The notes under the pieces are model-generated. The model was not told where the DNA came from. It saw nothing but the letters and a program-made list of their open reading frames with translations, and did no database searches. The position numbers and the translations under genes are program-made. Below are positions 27,289-35,539 of a stretch of 45,386 bases of DNA, piece after piece. How positions within the stretch are numbered: position 1 is the first letter of the stretch; the number at the start of each line of letters is the position of its first letter. Where the stretch lies: the NCBI GenBank assembly GCA_913053235.1, contig CAJXFT010000007.1:1-45386 (forward strand), given 5' to 3'. Source of the stretch: an uncultured Alphaproteobacteria bacterium. GTDB taxonomy: Bacteria; Pseudomonadota; Alphaproteobacteria; UBA828.

Positions 27289-28596
27289 TCACCAATAGCG
27301 CATCGAATCCCTGAACAACTGACTGAGATCGTCGCGCGAAATTTTGCGCGGGGCGATGTCGAGCAGCCTTTGTTGCGGCAGCGTGCGGTCGGTCAGGGCC
27401 TCGATATCGGCGTCGCTATATCCCACCCCGGAGATGCCGTTGGGCACCCCGGTTGCGCGCATCAGGCGGATCACCTCGGTGGCCAACACCTCGCCCGCCC
27501 GGTCGTCCGAGATATTTCGGATATCCACACCCATCGCTTGCGCCGCGCGCAAATGGCGCCCGGCGGCGGACGGGCCGATGAGGCGAAACGCCGCCGGCGC
27601 GTTGACGATCACCGAGATGCCGTGCGGCACCATGGCATGGTCGTCCGGCCAGCCTTGCGGGTAGTAGTCGCGCACCATCCCGGCGACGGCATAGGACATC
27701 GCATGCGGCACATGGCAGCCGGAATTGCCGAAGCCGATGCCGGCCAGCATGCCGGCGAACATCAGCGGCTCGCGCGCCGAGACGTCGTCGGGCGCGGCCA
27801 TGGCGCGCTCGATATTGGCGGCGATCAGCCGGATCGCCTCGCTGCAGGCGATATCGCTGTACGGGTTGGCGCCCTGGTACATCGGTCTCAGCGTGGGATT
27901 CTCGGGCGCCGCGCGCTCGGTATAGGGTATGGCGGTGAGCGATTCGATGGCGTGGCTGAAGACGTCGAAGGCATTTGCCGCCACCACCAACTCGGGCAGC
28001 GTGGTCAACGCGGCGGGGTCGAGAATGCCGAGCGTCGGGCGCAGCTCGCGGTTGGCGATACCGGTCTTCATCTCCATCTCGAGCATGTCGAAGATGGCCA
28101 TGCCGGTGCATTCGCTGGCGGTGCCGAAAGTGGTCGGACAGGCAATGTGCGGCTTCAGCGGGCCGGGCACCGGTTTGGCTTCGCCGACCGGCAGATTGAC
28201 ATAGGTCAGGAGCTCGGCCGGATAAGTGGCGTAGAGATTGCTCGCCTTGGCGGTGTCCATGACCGAGCCGCCGCCGACCGAGACGAACCCGTCGAAGCCC
28301 CCCTCACGGGCGAATTCGGCGCCGGCGAGGAACGACCGGTTGGTCGGCTCCACCGCCACTTCGTCATAGATTACGACGTCCAGTCCGGCAGCCTTGAGGG
28401 CGCCGGCGGCGATGGCGACATGTTCGAGTTTGGCGACGCGCGGGTCGGTATAAAGCGCCACTCGCTTCATGCCGAGCGTTTTGGCGTCCCACCCGACCTC
28501 GGCGATGGCGCCGAGCCCGAACTTCAGTCTGTTCGCTTCGATGGTATAGGCATATTCACCGGCTTCGCGGCGCGTGAAATATGTATCGGCTGCCAT
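27289..28596 (-). CDS. Iron-containing alcohol dehydrogenase, hydroxyacid-oxoacid transhydrogenase-like
   Basis: 435 aa. NAD-binding GGGSVMDTAKAS, metal-site residues in NAFDVFSHAIESLTAIPYTER, then FGNSGCHVPHAMSYAVAG with two His, and DYYPQGWPDDHAMVPHG. This combination, and the length, match mitochondrial HOT (ADHFE1) and bacterial 4-hydroxybutyrate dehydrogenases, which oxidise 4-hydroxybutyrate to succinic semialdehyde, by hydride transfer to 2-oxoglutarate in HOT. It is 26 bp upstream of the lactonase gene on the same mRNA. No succinic semialdehyde dehydrogenase is in the window. Confidence 0.88.
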   Translation of the reverse strand: MAADTYFTRREAGEYAYTIEANRLKFGLGAIAEVGWDAKTLGMKRVALYTDPRVAKLEHVAIAAGALKAAGLDVVIYDEVAVEPTNRSFLAGAEFAREGGFDGFVSVGGGSVMDTAKASNLYATYPAELLTYVNLPVGEAKPVPGPLKPHIACPTTFGTASECTGMAIFDMLEMEMKTGIANRELRPTLGILDPAALTTLPELVVAANAFDVFSHAIESLTAIPYTERAAPENPTLRPMYQGANPYSDIACSEAIRLIAANIERAMAAPDDVSAREPLMFAGMLAGIGFGNSGCHVPHAMSYAVAGMVRDYYPQGWPDDHAMVPHGISVIVNAPAAFRLIGPSAAGRHLRAAQAMGVDIRNISDDRAGEVLATEVIRLMRATGVPNGISGVGYSDADIEALTDRTLPQQRLLDIAPRKISRDDLSQLFRDSMRYW

Positions 28597-28684
28597 GTCG
28601 AACCTTCAATTACGCGATGTCGCCGGAGTAATGTCGGTTGATGCGCCGGGCGCGTCAAGAAAAGCCGCGCCGGGCGCGCCGCGT

Positions 28685-29353
28685 TTATTGCGGGCGCTTG
28701 CGGCACAAGGTCAAGCCATCGCCGATCGGAATCATGGCGATGTTGACGCGCTCGTCGTCTTTGACCTTGGCGTTAAGCGCGTCGATCGCCGGGGTTTCCT
28801 CGGCCCATTTCTCGCGCGGCGCGACGCGCCCCAAATGGAACATATTGTCGAGCGCCAACAGCCCGCCGGGGCGCAACAATTCGAGGCAGGCTTCGTAGTA
28901 GCCGTCATAGCCGGTTTTGTCGGCGTCGATAAAAGCGAAGTCGTAGCTGCCGGCCCGGCCTTCAGCCAGCAATTGGGCGAGCGAGTCGCTGGCATCTCCG
29001 AGGCGAAGCTCGATATTCTCGGCCAGCCCGGCTTCGCGCCAATAGCGCTCCGCGATCTCTGTATATTCCGCATTGCGGTCGAGCGCCGTGACATGGCCGC
29101 CCGCGCCCATGGCGAGCGCCAGGACGAGCGAGCTGTAGCCGGTAAAGACGCCGATTTCGAGATAGCGCCGGCAGCCGATCAGCTCCGCCAAAAGACCCAT
29201 GAAGGCGCCTTGCTCGGGCGTGATCTGCATGATTGCCCGTTCATGGCTTTGCGTTTCCTGGCGCAGCCGGGCGAGGATTTCGGCTTCGCGAAAGCCGTGC
29301 GCCAGCAAATAGTCGTGCAGCGCCAGAGTTAGTTCCGTCGGCCTGTTCGCCAT
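28685..29353 (-). CDS. Class I SAM-dependent O-methyltransferase (CCoAMT-like)
   Basis: 222 aa. N-terminal QITPEQGAFMGLLAELIG, SAM-binding motif I YLEIGVFTGYSSLVLALAMG, acidic ALDRNAEYTEIAERYW, metal and catalytic Asp in FAFIDADKTGYDGYYE, then LALDNMFHLGRV and IPIGDGLTLCRK. These are the hallmarks of cation-dependent catechol/caffeoyl-CoA-type O-methyltransferases. The acceptor cannot be predicted; it lies between the FecR-Hint gene (23 bp upstream) and the dehydrogenase (88 bp downstream), all on the minus strand. Confidence 0.9.
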   Translation of the reverse strand: MANRPTELTLALHDYLLAHGFREAEILARLRQETQSHERAIMQITPEQGAFMGLLAELIGCRRYLEIGVFTGYSSLVLALAMGAGGHVTALDRNAEYTEIAERYWREAGLAENIELRLGDASDSLAQLLAEGRAGSYDFAFIDADKTGYDGYYEACLELLRPGGLLALDNMFHLGRVAPREKWAEETPAIDALNAKVKDDERVNIAMIPIGDGLTLCRKRPQ

Positions 29354-29376
29354 ATGTTACCCGCCGACCAAATGCC

Positions 29377-30636
29377 CTAGCCGCCCTTGTTATGAACCAG
29401 ATATGCCGTGCCCGCCCCGCCTTCGGTTTCGACCGTCGCCGAGATGGTTTGCATCAGCGCCGCCGCGCCGGACTGCACCACCCAATAGGAATGATCGCCG
29501 TCGAGCAAGAGATTATAGAGCAGGGTCGCGGAATCGGCCGCCACCGCGGCCAGCGAAGCCAGCCTTTGATGGCCGACGGCGCCTTCCGCCAGGCCGCGCG
29601 GGTCTCCCAGCGCGGCAAGACGCCACGCCGAACGCCGCATCGTCAGCAGCCCGTCTCCCGGCTCCAGCCTGGCGACGTCGAGGGCGCCGTTCTCCGCCGC
29701 CGTCGCCGACGGGTCGATCGACTTCCAGCCGCTCTCGGTCATGAACGGATGTTCCGCCGTCACGAAGGGCGGGCCGCCGTCAAAGCCGTACAGCATGCGC
29801 CCGCCGAGCTTCACCCGCTCGATGCCGGTCACCAGGTTATGGGTGCCGTCCCGCCCGAGCACCACTTCTCCGATCGCGATGTCACTTATCGCCTTCAGCC
29901 GGCCGTCGGCCATGACGATACGGGTCTCGGGCGTGAAACAACTGCTGCCGCCGCCACTGCCGCCGCCGCCGCCGTTACCGCCGCCGCTGGCGGCGCCCGA
30001 CGATGCCGAGCCCTGGCCCGCAGAAACGCTTGCCGGCGGCGCGCTCTGGCTCGACGGCGAAACGCTGACGGTTCCGTTGGCCGTCGCCACGGAAGCGGTT
30101 TCTCCGGGGTTGACCGCCGCCGCCGCGCCGCCGCCACGCGGCGACACCGACACCTGCCCCGAATAAACCGAAACTTCGGTGGCGCCGCTCGCCGCCACGG
30201 CGACCGAGAAATCCGTCCCGCGTATGCCGATGATGACGGCGGGCGTGAGTATCTCATAGCTCGGGCCCGGCAGATTTCCGGTGACAAAGCGAAACAGCCC
30301 GACGGTGAGTTCGGCCACCATCTCGCCGCTGCCCCGGTCGGGATCATAGATAAAGGAATCCAGCGTCAACTGGCTCGAGGCGCCGAGCCATAAATCGGTA
30401 TCGTCCAAAAATCGGATCTGGGCGCTGGATTTCTTGACCGTCTCGATCAATTCATCGGCATAGACATGGTCATTTTTATAGAGGCGCTCGGAATCGCCGC
30501 CGGCGACGGTGCCGTATAGCGCCAGGCGAATCTCCTCGACATTGCCGATTTCCACCGTCTCGGCTCGTGCCTGGGTGATTGCAAGCGTGGTTAAGCTGAA
30601 AACGAGCGCGGCCGCCAAGCAGCGAAAAATATACAT
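29377..30636 (-). CDS. Secreted FecR-domain protein with C-terminal Hint (intein-like) domain
   Basis: 419 aa. Signal peptide (YIFRCLAAALVFSLTTLAI, cleavage near ARA-ET). FecR domain ~25-185, including LWLGASSQLTLDSFIYDP and TPAVIIGIRGTDFSVAV. A Gly/Ser/Ala linker (~186-232) leads to a Hint domain: Cys233 in SCFTPETRIVMADG, block B Thr293-x-x-His296 in VTAEHPFM, YNLLLDGDHSYWV, and the C-terminal block YLVHNKGG ending with His415-Asn416. All autoprocessing residues of Hint domains are in place, with Lys rather than Cys/Ser/Thr after the Asn, so cleavage is more likely than splicing. Start at ATG 30636; ATG 30711 would add residues ahead of the signal peptide. A CtrA box lies 99 bp upstream. 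Confidence 0.85.
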   Translation of the reverse strand: MYIFRCLAAALVFSLTTLAITQARAETVEIGNVEEIRLALYGTVAGGDSERLYKNDHVYADELIETVKKSSAQIRFLDDTDLWLGASSQLTLDSFIYDPDRGSGEMVAELTVGLFRFVTGNLPGPSYEILTPAVIIGIRGTDFSVAVAASGATEVSVYSGQVSVSPRGGGAAAAVNPGETASVATANGTVSVSPSSQSAPPASVSAGQGSASSGAASGGGNGGGGGSGGGSSCFTPETRIVMADGRLKAISDIAIGEVVLGRDGTHNLVTGIERVKLGGRMLYGFDGGPPFVTAEHPFMTESGWKSIDPSATAAENGALDVARLEPGDGLLTMRRSAWRLAALGDPRGLAEGAVGHQRLASLAAVAADSATLLYNLLLDGDHSYWVVQSGAAALMQTISATVETEGGAGTAYLVHNKGG

Positions 30637-30735
30637 ATCGGAAACCCCCAGCCATCGATTGGCGCCCGGCAAACGGCGGTGGAATCGGGTCAAGCCGCGC
30701 CGCTTGCCCACCCCTGAAGCTTTAGGGTCTTTCGG

Positions 30736-30750
30736 TTAATGAAGGGTTAA
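30736..30750. promoter_or_regulatory. CtrA-type box TTAATGAAGGGTTAA before the FecR-Hint gene
   Basis: Perfect TTAA-N7-TTAA 99 bp upstream of ATG 30636; the right half overlaps the TAA stop of the preceding gene. A GANTC site (30682-30686) lies between box and start. Confidence 0.65.
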
Positions 30751-31178
30751 GAAGTCGCCTCGCCGGGCGCGCGCCGCGCCACCGCCGCCGGGCGGTTCGA
30801 GACCAGTTTCAGCGCCCTGCCGGCGTCCGGCCCGTTGCGGTATTCGCTTGCTCTCTCCGGCGTTTCAGCGAGCGATTCGCCGAGCGATTCGATAGCATTG
30901 GTGAGCTCGGCGATTTTTTGCCTTTCGCGGTCAATGCGGTGATTCAAGGCATCGCATTTGCGCGCAAATCGAGGGTTCGCGGCGCGCAACGGCTCAAGCC
31001 GTTGCAGCGAACGCTCGAGGCCGAGCAATGTCGTGTGCCGGCGGCGGCGCGCATTTTCAGGCTCCCTGTCCTTGCCCAACGAGACGATGACGCGATATTC
31101 GGAGCCCGTCGAATGCCGCGCTTCCTCGACGATCTCGTAGCAGGGCTGCCCGCCGATCTGCTTTTCGCGGATATGCAT
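30747..31178 (-). CDS. Small protein with coiled coil; start resembles IS1634-type transposase N-termini
   Basis: 143 aa from ATG 31178. MHIREKQIGGQPCYEIVEEA then YRVIVSLGKDREPENA recalls the N-terminus of IS1634/IS4-like transposases (conserved K-I-x-G-x-x-Y-x-x-L-V-E and R-V-I-x-S-L-G-R). The rest is a charged coiled coil (~50-105) with no DDE catalytic region. No inverted repeats or other transposase parts were found next to it. It may be a domesticated fragment or an unrelated small protein; function unknown. A longer frame up to 31364 overlaps ilvA on the same strand and is not used. Confidence 0.5.
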   Translation of the reverse strand: MHIREKQIGGQPCYEIVEEARHSTGSEYRVIVSLGKDREPENARRRRHTTLLGLERSLQRLEPLRAANPRFARKCDALNHRIDRERQKIAELTNAIESLGESLAETPERASEYRNGPDAGRALKLVSNRPAAVARRAPGEATS

Positions 31179-31233
31179 GGCGTTATCTAAGCAGAAAGCG
31201 TTGGCCGCGACAAAAGGATTACGAAAGGGGGCA

Positions 31234-32772
31234 CTAGCCGAGAAACATCCGATAGGCGGGATTGTCCGTCTCCTTGCGGTAATTGTAACCGAGCGCCTCG
31301 AGGAAGGCTTGGAATTCGCCGCGCTTGTCCTTGGGCACCTGCATGCCGCACAGCACGCGGCCAAAGGCGGCGCCGTGATTGCGATAATGAAAGAGGCTGA
31401 TATTCCAATCCGCCTTCATACGGTCGAGGAAATTCAGGAGGGCGCCCGGGCGCTCGGGAAATTCGAAGCGGTAGAGAAGCTCCTCGGCGATGTCCGATGT
31501 GGCGATGTCCGATGTATGGCCGCCGACCATGTAGCGCACATGCAGCTTGGCGGCGTCATTGTCGCTCAGATCGACCAGCTCATAGCCCTTTTGCGCGAGC
31601 TGCGCGAACAATGCCTGACTTTCCGCCGCGCCACCGGTCTCGACGCCGACAAAGATATTTGCCGCGTGATTGTCGCCGTAGCGGTAGTTGAACTCCGTCA
31701 CCTGGCGCTTGCCGAGCGCGCGGCAGAAGGCGCGGAAGCTGCCCGGGCGTTCGGGGATGGTGACGGCGAACACCGCTTCGCGCCGCTCGCCCAGCTCGGC
31801 CCGCTCGGCGACGTGGCGCAGGCGGTCGAAATTCACATTGGCGCCGCTGTTGATGGCGATCAGCACCTGGTTGCGGATGCCTTGGCGCTGGACATAATTC
31901 TTGAGTCCGGCCACCGCCAGCGCGCCCGCCGGCTCGGCGATGGAGCGCGTGTCTTCATAGATGTCCTTGATGGCGGCGCAGATTTCATCGACGCTGGCCA
32001 GCACCACCTCGTCGACCAGCTTGCGGGCCAGGCGGAAGGGCTCCTTGCCGACCTGGCGCACCGCCACGCCGTCGGTGAAAATGCCGACATGATCGAGGCG
32101 CGCGCGGCGGCCGCGCCTGAGCGCCAAATGGAGCGAGGCGGCGTCCTCGGGCTCGACGCCGATGATTTTCACCTCGGGCCTGAGGGTCTTGATATAGGCG
32201 GCGATGCCGGCCACCAAACCGCCGCCGCCGACGGGCACGAATACGGCATCGAGCGCGCCCGAATGCTGGCGCAGGATTTCCATGGCGATGGTGCCCTGGC
32301 CGGCGATGACCTCGGCATCGTCATAGGGATGGATGTAGGTCATGCCGCGTTGGCGCGCCAGCGCCAGGGCGCGCGTCTCGGCTTCGTCATAAGCGTCGCC
32401 ATGGAGCAGCGTCTTGGCGCCCCAGCGGCGCACCGCATCGACCTTGATCTCGGGCGTCGTGCGCGGCATCACCACCAGCGCCTTGATGCCGAACCTGTCG
32501 GCCGAGAGCGCAACACCTTGCGCATGGTTGCCCGCCGAGGCGGCGATGACGCCGCGCTTGGCCTCGCTTTCAGACAGTCCGGAAATCTTGTTGTAGGCGC
32601 CGCGCAGCTTGAACGAAAAACACGGCTGCAAATCCTCGCGCTTGAGCAGCACCCGATTGGCGAGACGCTCGGATAAGAGACCGAGCGCCTCCAGCGGCGT
32701 CTCGGTGGCGACGTTATAGACACGCGCGTTGAGGATTTTCTTGATATAACGTTCGGGCACGGCGAGATCCAC
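31234..32772 (-). CDS. ilvA: Threonine ammonia-lyase, biosynthetic long form
   Basis: About 513 aa, equal to the E. coli enzyme. PLP domain with Schiff-base Lys55 in CFSFKLRGAYNK, ASAGNHAQGVA, PVGGGGLVAGIA for phosphate binding, and NSGANVNFDRLRHVAER. Two C-terminal ACT-like regulatory modules follow, beginning VFAVTIPERPGSFRAFC and LYRFEFPERPGALLNFL, which bind isoleucine and valine. It deaminates threonine to 2-oxobutyrate, the first step to isoleucine. The start is uncertain: GTG 32772 fits family length, but there is no clear Shine-Dalgarno sequence, and the open frame continues to 32952. A 15-bp in-frame duplication lies between the ACT modules. Confidence 0.92.
   Translation of the reverse strand: MDLAVPERYIKKILNARVYNVATETPLEALGLLSERLANRVLLKREDLQPCFSFKLRGAYNKISGLSESEAKRGVIAASAGNHAQGVALSADRFGIKALVVMPRTTPEIKVDAVRRWGAKTLLHGDAYDEAETRALALARQRGMTYIHPYDDAEVIAGQGTIAMEILRQHSGALDAVFVPVGGGGLVAGIAAYIKTLRPEVKIIGVEPEDAASLHLALRRGRRARLDHVGIFTDGVAVRQVGKEPFRLARKLVDEVVLASVDEICAAIKDIYEDTRSIAEPAGALAVAGLKNYVQRQGIRNQVLIAINSGANVNFDRLRHVAERAELGERREAVFAVTIPERPGSFRAFCRALGKRQVTEFNYRYGDNHAANIFVGVETGGAAESQALFAQLAQKGYELVDLSDNDAAKLHVRYMVGGHTSDIATSDIAEELLYRFEFPERPGALLNFLDRMKADWNISLFHYRNHGAAFGRVLCGMQVPKDKRGEFQAFLEALGYNYRKETDNPAYRMFLG
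31486..31515 (-). repeat. 15-bp tandem duplication within ilvA
   Basis: Plus-strand GGCGATGTCCGATGT is repeated exactly at 31486-31500 and 31501-31515. On the coding strand it gives TSDIATSDIA just before the second ACT module, adding five residues in the linker without breaking frame. Confidence 0.95.
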
Positions 32773-32974
32773 GGGCGGTTGGTTGTTGCCGGTTCTGTGG
32801 CCGGCAGTGAAGCATATTCGGCGCCGCAACACACGGTTCTTGGCCGCCTCTCGCCGCCCGGCAAACTTTTCGTGAACGCCGCGTTCTACGGTGGAACAGC
32901 GTCGGCTAATGGCGGATAATCCGGCCCGATTCAGCGCAGGAATCATCAACAACGAAAAAATGAGGAGTGAAGCA

Positions 32975-33265
32975 ATGGCTGTTTACGTAATTGGCTCGGT
33001 GACGGTGCATGATCCGTCTTTTCTTGGAGAATATGGCCCGGCGGTCGATGCGATGGTGCAGGCGAATGGCGGCAAATATATCGCCCGCGATTTGGAGCCC
33101 AACCATCTCGAGGGCAGCGGCGCGGTACCGACGGTGATCGTCGTGCTCGAATTCCCGACCGCCGAGCAGGCCCGCGCCTGGTACGATTCGTCGGAATATC
33201 AGCCCTATATCAAAATGCGCCAGGCCGGCTCGTCCGGCGATCTGTTCATGGTGGCGGGTCTTTAG
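32975..33265 (+). CDS. DUF1330 family protein (dimeric alpha/beta barrel)
   Basis: 96 aa. AVYVIGSVTVHDPSFLGEYGPAV, ANGGKYIARDL, VVLEFPTAEQARAWYDSSEYQPY and the end FMVAGL match DUF1330, a ferredoxin-like dimeric fold of unknown reaction. ATG 32975 has GAGGAG 9 nt upstream (TGAGGAGTGAAGCA), a strong site; the earlier ATG at 32891 does not. It is divergent from ilvA across ~200 bp (32773-32974) in which I see no further gene. Its 3' end overlaps the convergent oxygenase by 20 bp. Confidence 0.9.
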   Translation: MAVYVIGSVTVHDPSFLGEYGPAVDAMVQANGGKYIARDLEPNHLEGSGAVPTVIVVLEFPTAEQARAWYDSSEYQPYIKMRQAGSSGDLFMVAGL

Positions 33266-34262
33266 CCCTGAGATGCTCGAGGCCCCCGTAGCGCCCGAAG
33301 CGTTGCAACAGATGCGCACCGTAGGATAGGCGCGCGGTTTGCCGGCTTTGTTCGGGCGGCGGCGCTATCAGCGGCGCCAGCTCGGCGTCCAGATTGGGTT
33401 CGTGGAAATATCCGATGGCGCCGCGCGCCATGCCATTGTTGAGAACCCGGTGCGGCGTGGCGCGCCAGCGCCCATTGGTGAGGAATTCCATCACCGATCC
33501 CAAATGCACGGAGATGGCGCCCGGGCGGCAAGCTATATCGAGCCAGCGGCCGTCCGGCGTTTGCGCCTGCAGGCCGGCCTGGCGTTGCCACAGCAACGAC
33601 AGCGCGCAGGCATCGACATGGCGCCCCGTCACCAGGCGGGCGCCATCGGGATGCGGCATTTCCTCGGTGATGACGGCACCGCCCGGTTTGCGTGGATAGT
33701 TGAGCAGGCGCAGCGTCGAGCCGCCAGCGGCGAATAGCGGCGCCAGCGCGCTCTCGCTCAGGCCGAGAAATTCGCCGGCCGCCGCGAGGATCGCCGCGCC
33801 GGCCGTTTCCATGGCGCCGTGATAGGCCAGCATCTCGGCGCGCCACCGCGGAAAGGGCGGGCGCGCCGGCCATATATTGGTCTCGGCGAAAATTTGCGCC
33901 GCCTCGATGGCGGGCGGCGGCAGCGCGCGCTCCGGGCCGATATCGAAAAATTCGTTATAGGCCCAGCCCTGCTTCATGGTCGAAACATAGCCGCGGTAGT
34001 TGCGCCGGCTGTCGGCGCGCACCCGGCGTGTCGCCAGGCGCAACTTATCCGCTTCGGACAGATCGAAAAAGGCGAGCAGCGAAGTGGCGCGGCGCTCCAG
34101 CTGCGCGCCTTCGGGCAGGCGCGGCGCGACGAACACGCCATCCTCTTGCAGGGCCCGGCCGAGGCCCCGGACGGCGGCCCCGCGGGCGCCGCCATCTCCG
34201 CCAAACAATGGTACAATATCAATAGTTTGAGCGAAATTCGCTGGGTTTTTCAATGGCCCCAT
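33246..34262 (-). CDS. 2-oxoglutarate/Fe(II) oxygenase, isopenicillin-N-synthase-like
   Basis: 338 aa. The iron facial triad is His215-x-Asp217 in GRHVDACALSLLWQ and His271 in WRATPHRVLN; the co-substrate Arg lies near RGAIGYFHEP. TIDIVPLFGGD and GVFVAPRLP at the N-terminus are characteristic of the IPNS-like subgroup with a DIOX_N segment. Members hydroxylate or desaturate small metabolites. ATG 34262 chosen (MGPLKNPANF); ATG 34295 is possible. Its last 20 bp overlap the DUF1330 coding end, tail to tail. Confidence 0.87.
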   Translation of the reverse strand: MGPLKNPANFAQTIDIVPLFGGDGGARGAAVRGLGRALQEDGVFVAPRLPEGAQLERRATSLLAFFDLSEADKLRLATRRVRADSRRNYRGYVSTMKQGWAYNEFFDIGPERALPPPAIEAAQIFAETNIWPARPPFPRWRAEMLAYHGAMETAGAAILAAAGEFLGLSESALAPLFAAGGSTLRLLNYPRKPGGAVITEEMPHPDGARLVTGRHVDACALSLLWQRQAGLQAQTPDGRWLDIACRPGAISVHLGSVMEFLTNGRWRATPHRVLNNGMARGAIGYFHEPNLDAELAPLIAPPPEQSRQTARLSYGAHLLQRFGRYGGLEHLRAKDPPP

Positions 34263-34475
34263 ATCGACCCTGATCCTGCTGCCGCCAATGGCCACCGATG
34301 CTACCCCAAAGCGCCTTGGGATGGCGCATTAATGGCGGCGCCGACGCAATAACCGCCGGGTTCGAGCGCAAATATGTAGGCGTCGCCGACTTTCTCGCCA
34401 TTTTCGAAGCGGAAGCGGTTGAAAAACTGTTCTGTGGCGATTATAAAATAAGCTTTTACAACCGTGAGAAAGCCC

Positions 34476-34892
34476 ATGCCGAGGCACGTTTTAGGCGACC
34501 GAAGTTCGGACCCCGTCGACATGCATGTCGGGAAACGCCTGCGCGAGCGGCGCATTGAGATGGGTTTGAGCCAATCCGCGGTCGGCCGCGAGCTCGGGAT
34601 CACTTTTCAGCAACTGCAAAAGAACGAGTGGGGCATCAACCGCATCGGCGCCAGCCGGCTTTACCTGCTGAGTAAAATCCTCTCCGTGCCCGTCGCCTAT
34701 TTTTTCGAGGAATTGCCGGACAATGTGCGCGAGCGGATGACCGATACGGTTACCCTGGATGAATCCGGCATGTCCGCCAGGCGCGACCGCGAGATCCTCA
34801 AACTGGTGCGCACCTATTACCGCATCCGCGATGCGAAGCTGCGTTCCAGCCTGTTGGAGCTATGCAAATCGCTTGGCCGCGAGGTGAACTGA
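34476..34892 (+). CDS. XRE-family HTH regulator
   Basis: 138 aa. HTH_3 DNA-binding domain at ~20-75: HVGKRLRERRIEMGLSQSAV then GRELGITFQQLQ, ending NRIGASRLYLLSKILSVPVAYFFEEL. This wording is common in alphaproteobacteria, where QVQKYEKG is usual; here it reads QLQKNEWG, a change in the turn after the recognition helix. The C-terminal ~50 residues are helical. ATG 34476 is used with GAGAAAG just upstream; a GTG at 34464 is an alternative. No linked operator seen. It precedes HU by 161 bp. Confidence 0.85.
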   Translation: MPRHVLGDRSSDPVDMHVGKRLRERRIEMGLSQSAVGRELGITFQQLQKNEWGINRIGASRLYLLSKILSVPVAYFFEELPDNVRERMTDTVTLDESGMSARRDREILKLVRTYYRIRDAKLRSSLLELCKSLGREVN

Positions 34893-34970
34893 CGATTCTT
34901 TCACGGTGATTTCCGGCGATCGTCATTTTCCAATTGCGCTTGGTGACGAATACAAGCAACCTGAGTGTGA

Positions 34971-34985
34971 TTAACCATTCGATTC
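34971..34985. promoter_or_regulatory. TTAACCAT half-site next to GANTC, upstream of HU
   Basis: TTAACCAT (34971-34978), a described CtrA half-site form, followed immediately by GATTC (34981-34985), about 70-80 bp before the HU start codon. A single half-site is weak evidence for CtrA control. Confidence 0.3.
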
Positions 34986-35053
34986 GGGGCAGACGTATCA
35001 ATAAGGGCGCTCGGCCGATCCGGCCGCCCGGTGTAGCATAGGGGAGACTCATC

Positions 35054-35335
35054 GTGAATCAGGGCGAACTCATCGAAGCCGTTGTGAAGAACAGCGGCCT
35101 GACAAAGAGCGACTCTTCAAAAGCGGTCAAAGCGGCATTGGAAGAAATGGCCAAGACCCTGAAGAAGGGCAATTCCGTGCGCACCACGCTGGGCACGTTT
35201 TCGGTTTACAAGCGCGGCGCGCGCAAGGGCCGCAATCCGGCGACCGGCGCGGCGATAAAGATCAAGGCCAGCAAGGGCGTGCGTTTCAAGGCCTCCAAGA
35301 CGCTCAAGGACAGGGTCAACAGACGCCGTTCCTGA
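35054..35335 (+). CDS. HU-family nucleoid DNA-binding protein
   Basis: 93 aa. NQGELIEAVVKNSGLTKSDSSKAVKAALEEM helical dimerisation part, LGTFSVYKRGARKGRNPATG with the beta-arm GRNPATG motif containing the intercalating proline, and VRFKASKTLKDRVN. Binds and bends DNA without strict sequence preference. GTG start with GGGGAGA 7 nt upstream. The C-terminus is very basic (NRRRS). Single gene unit, followed by a strong hairpin at 35428. Confidence 0.95.
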   Translation: MNQGELIEAVVKNSGLTKSDSSKAVKAALEEMAKTLKKGNSVRTTLGTFSVYKRGARKGRNPATGAAIKIKASKGVRFKASKTLKDRVNRRRS

Positions 35336-35427
35336 CCGGGGCGGAATCGCGCCGAATATCCAAGGCGTAACGAATGGAATTGCCGGAGCGATCCGGTCGC
35401 CCGCTATGCTTGCTCTAAATTCTTGGC

Positions 35428-35460
35428 ATCGATCGGAGCCTCGCTTCGGCTCCGATCGAT
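35428..35460. terminator. 13-bp perfect hairpin between convergent genes
   Basis: ATCGATCGGAGCC (35428-35440) pairs fully with GGCTCCGATCGAT (35448-35460) around a 7-nt loop. It sits between the convergent HU and six-PAS kinase genes, so it could stop transcription from both sides or shield 3' ends. There is no T-run on either strand, so it is not a textbook intrinsic terminator. Confidence 0.55.
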
Positions 35461-35539
35461 CCTGATTAACTCTTGAACACGGCAGTGGTTTTGATCGCGG
35501 CGCCCGAAAACAGTTGGTTTCGTCGTTGCGTGAAGATGA

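Noticed and set aside
34298-34558. Short plus-strand frame between the oxygenase and XRE genes
   Set aside because: No ribosome site, runs into the XRE gene in another frame, and no recognisable domain.
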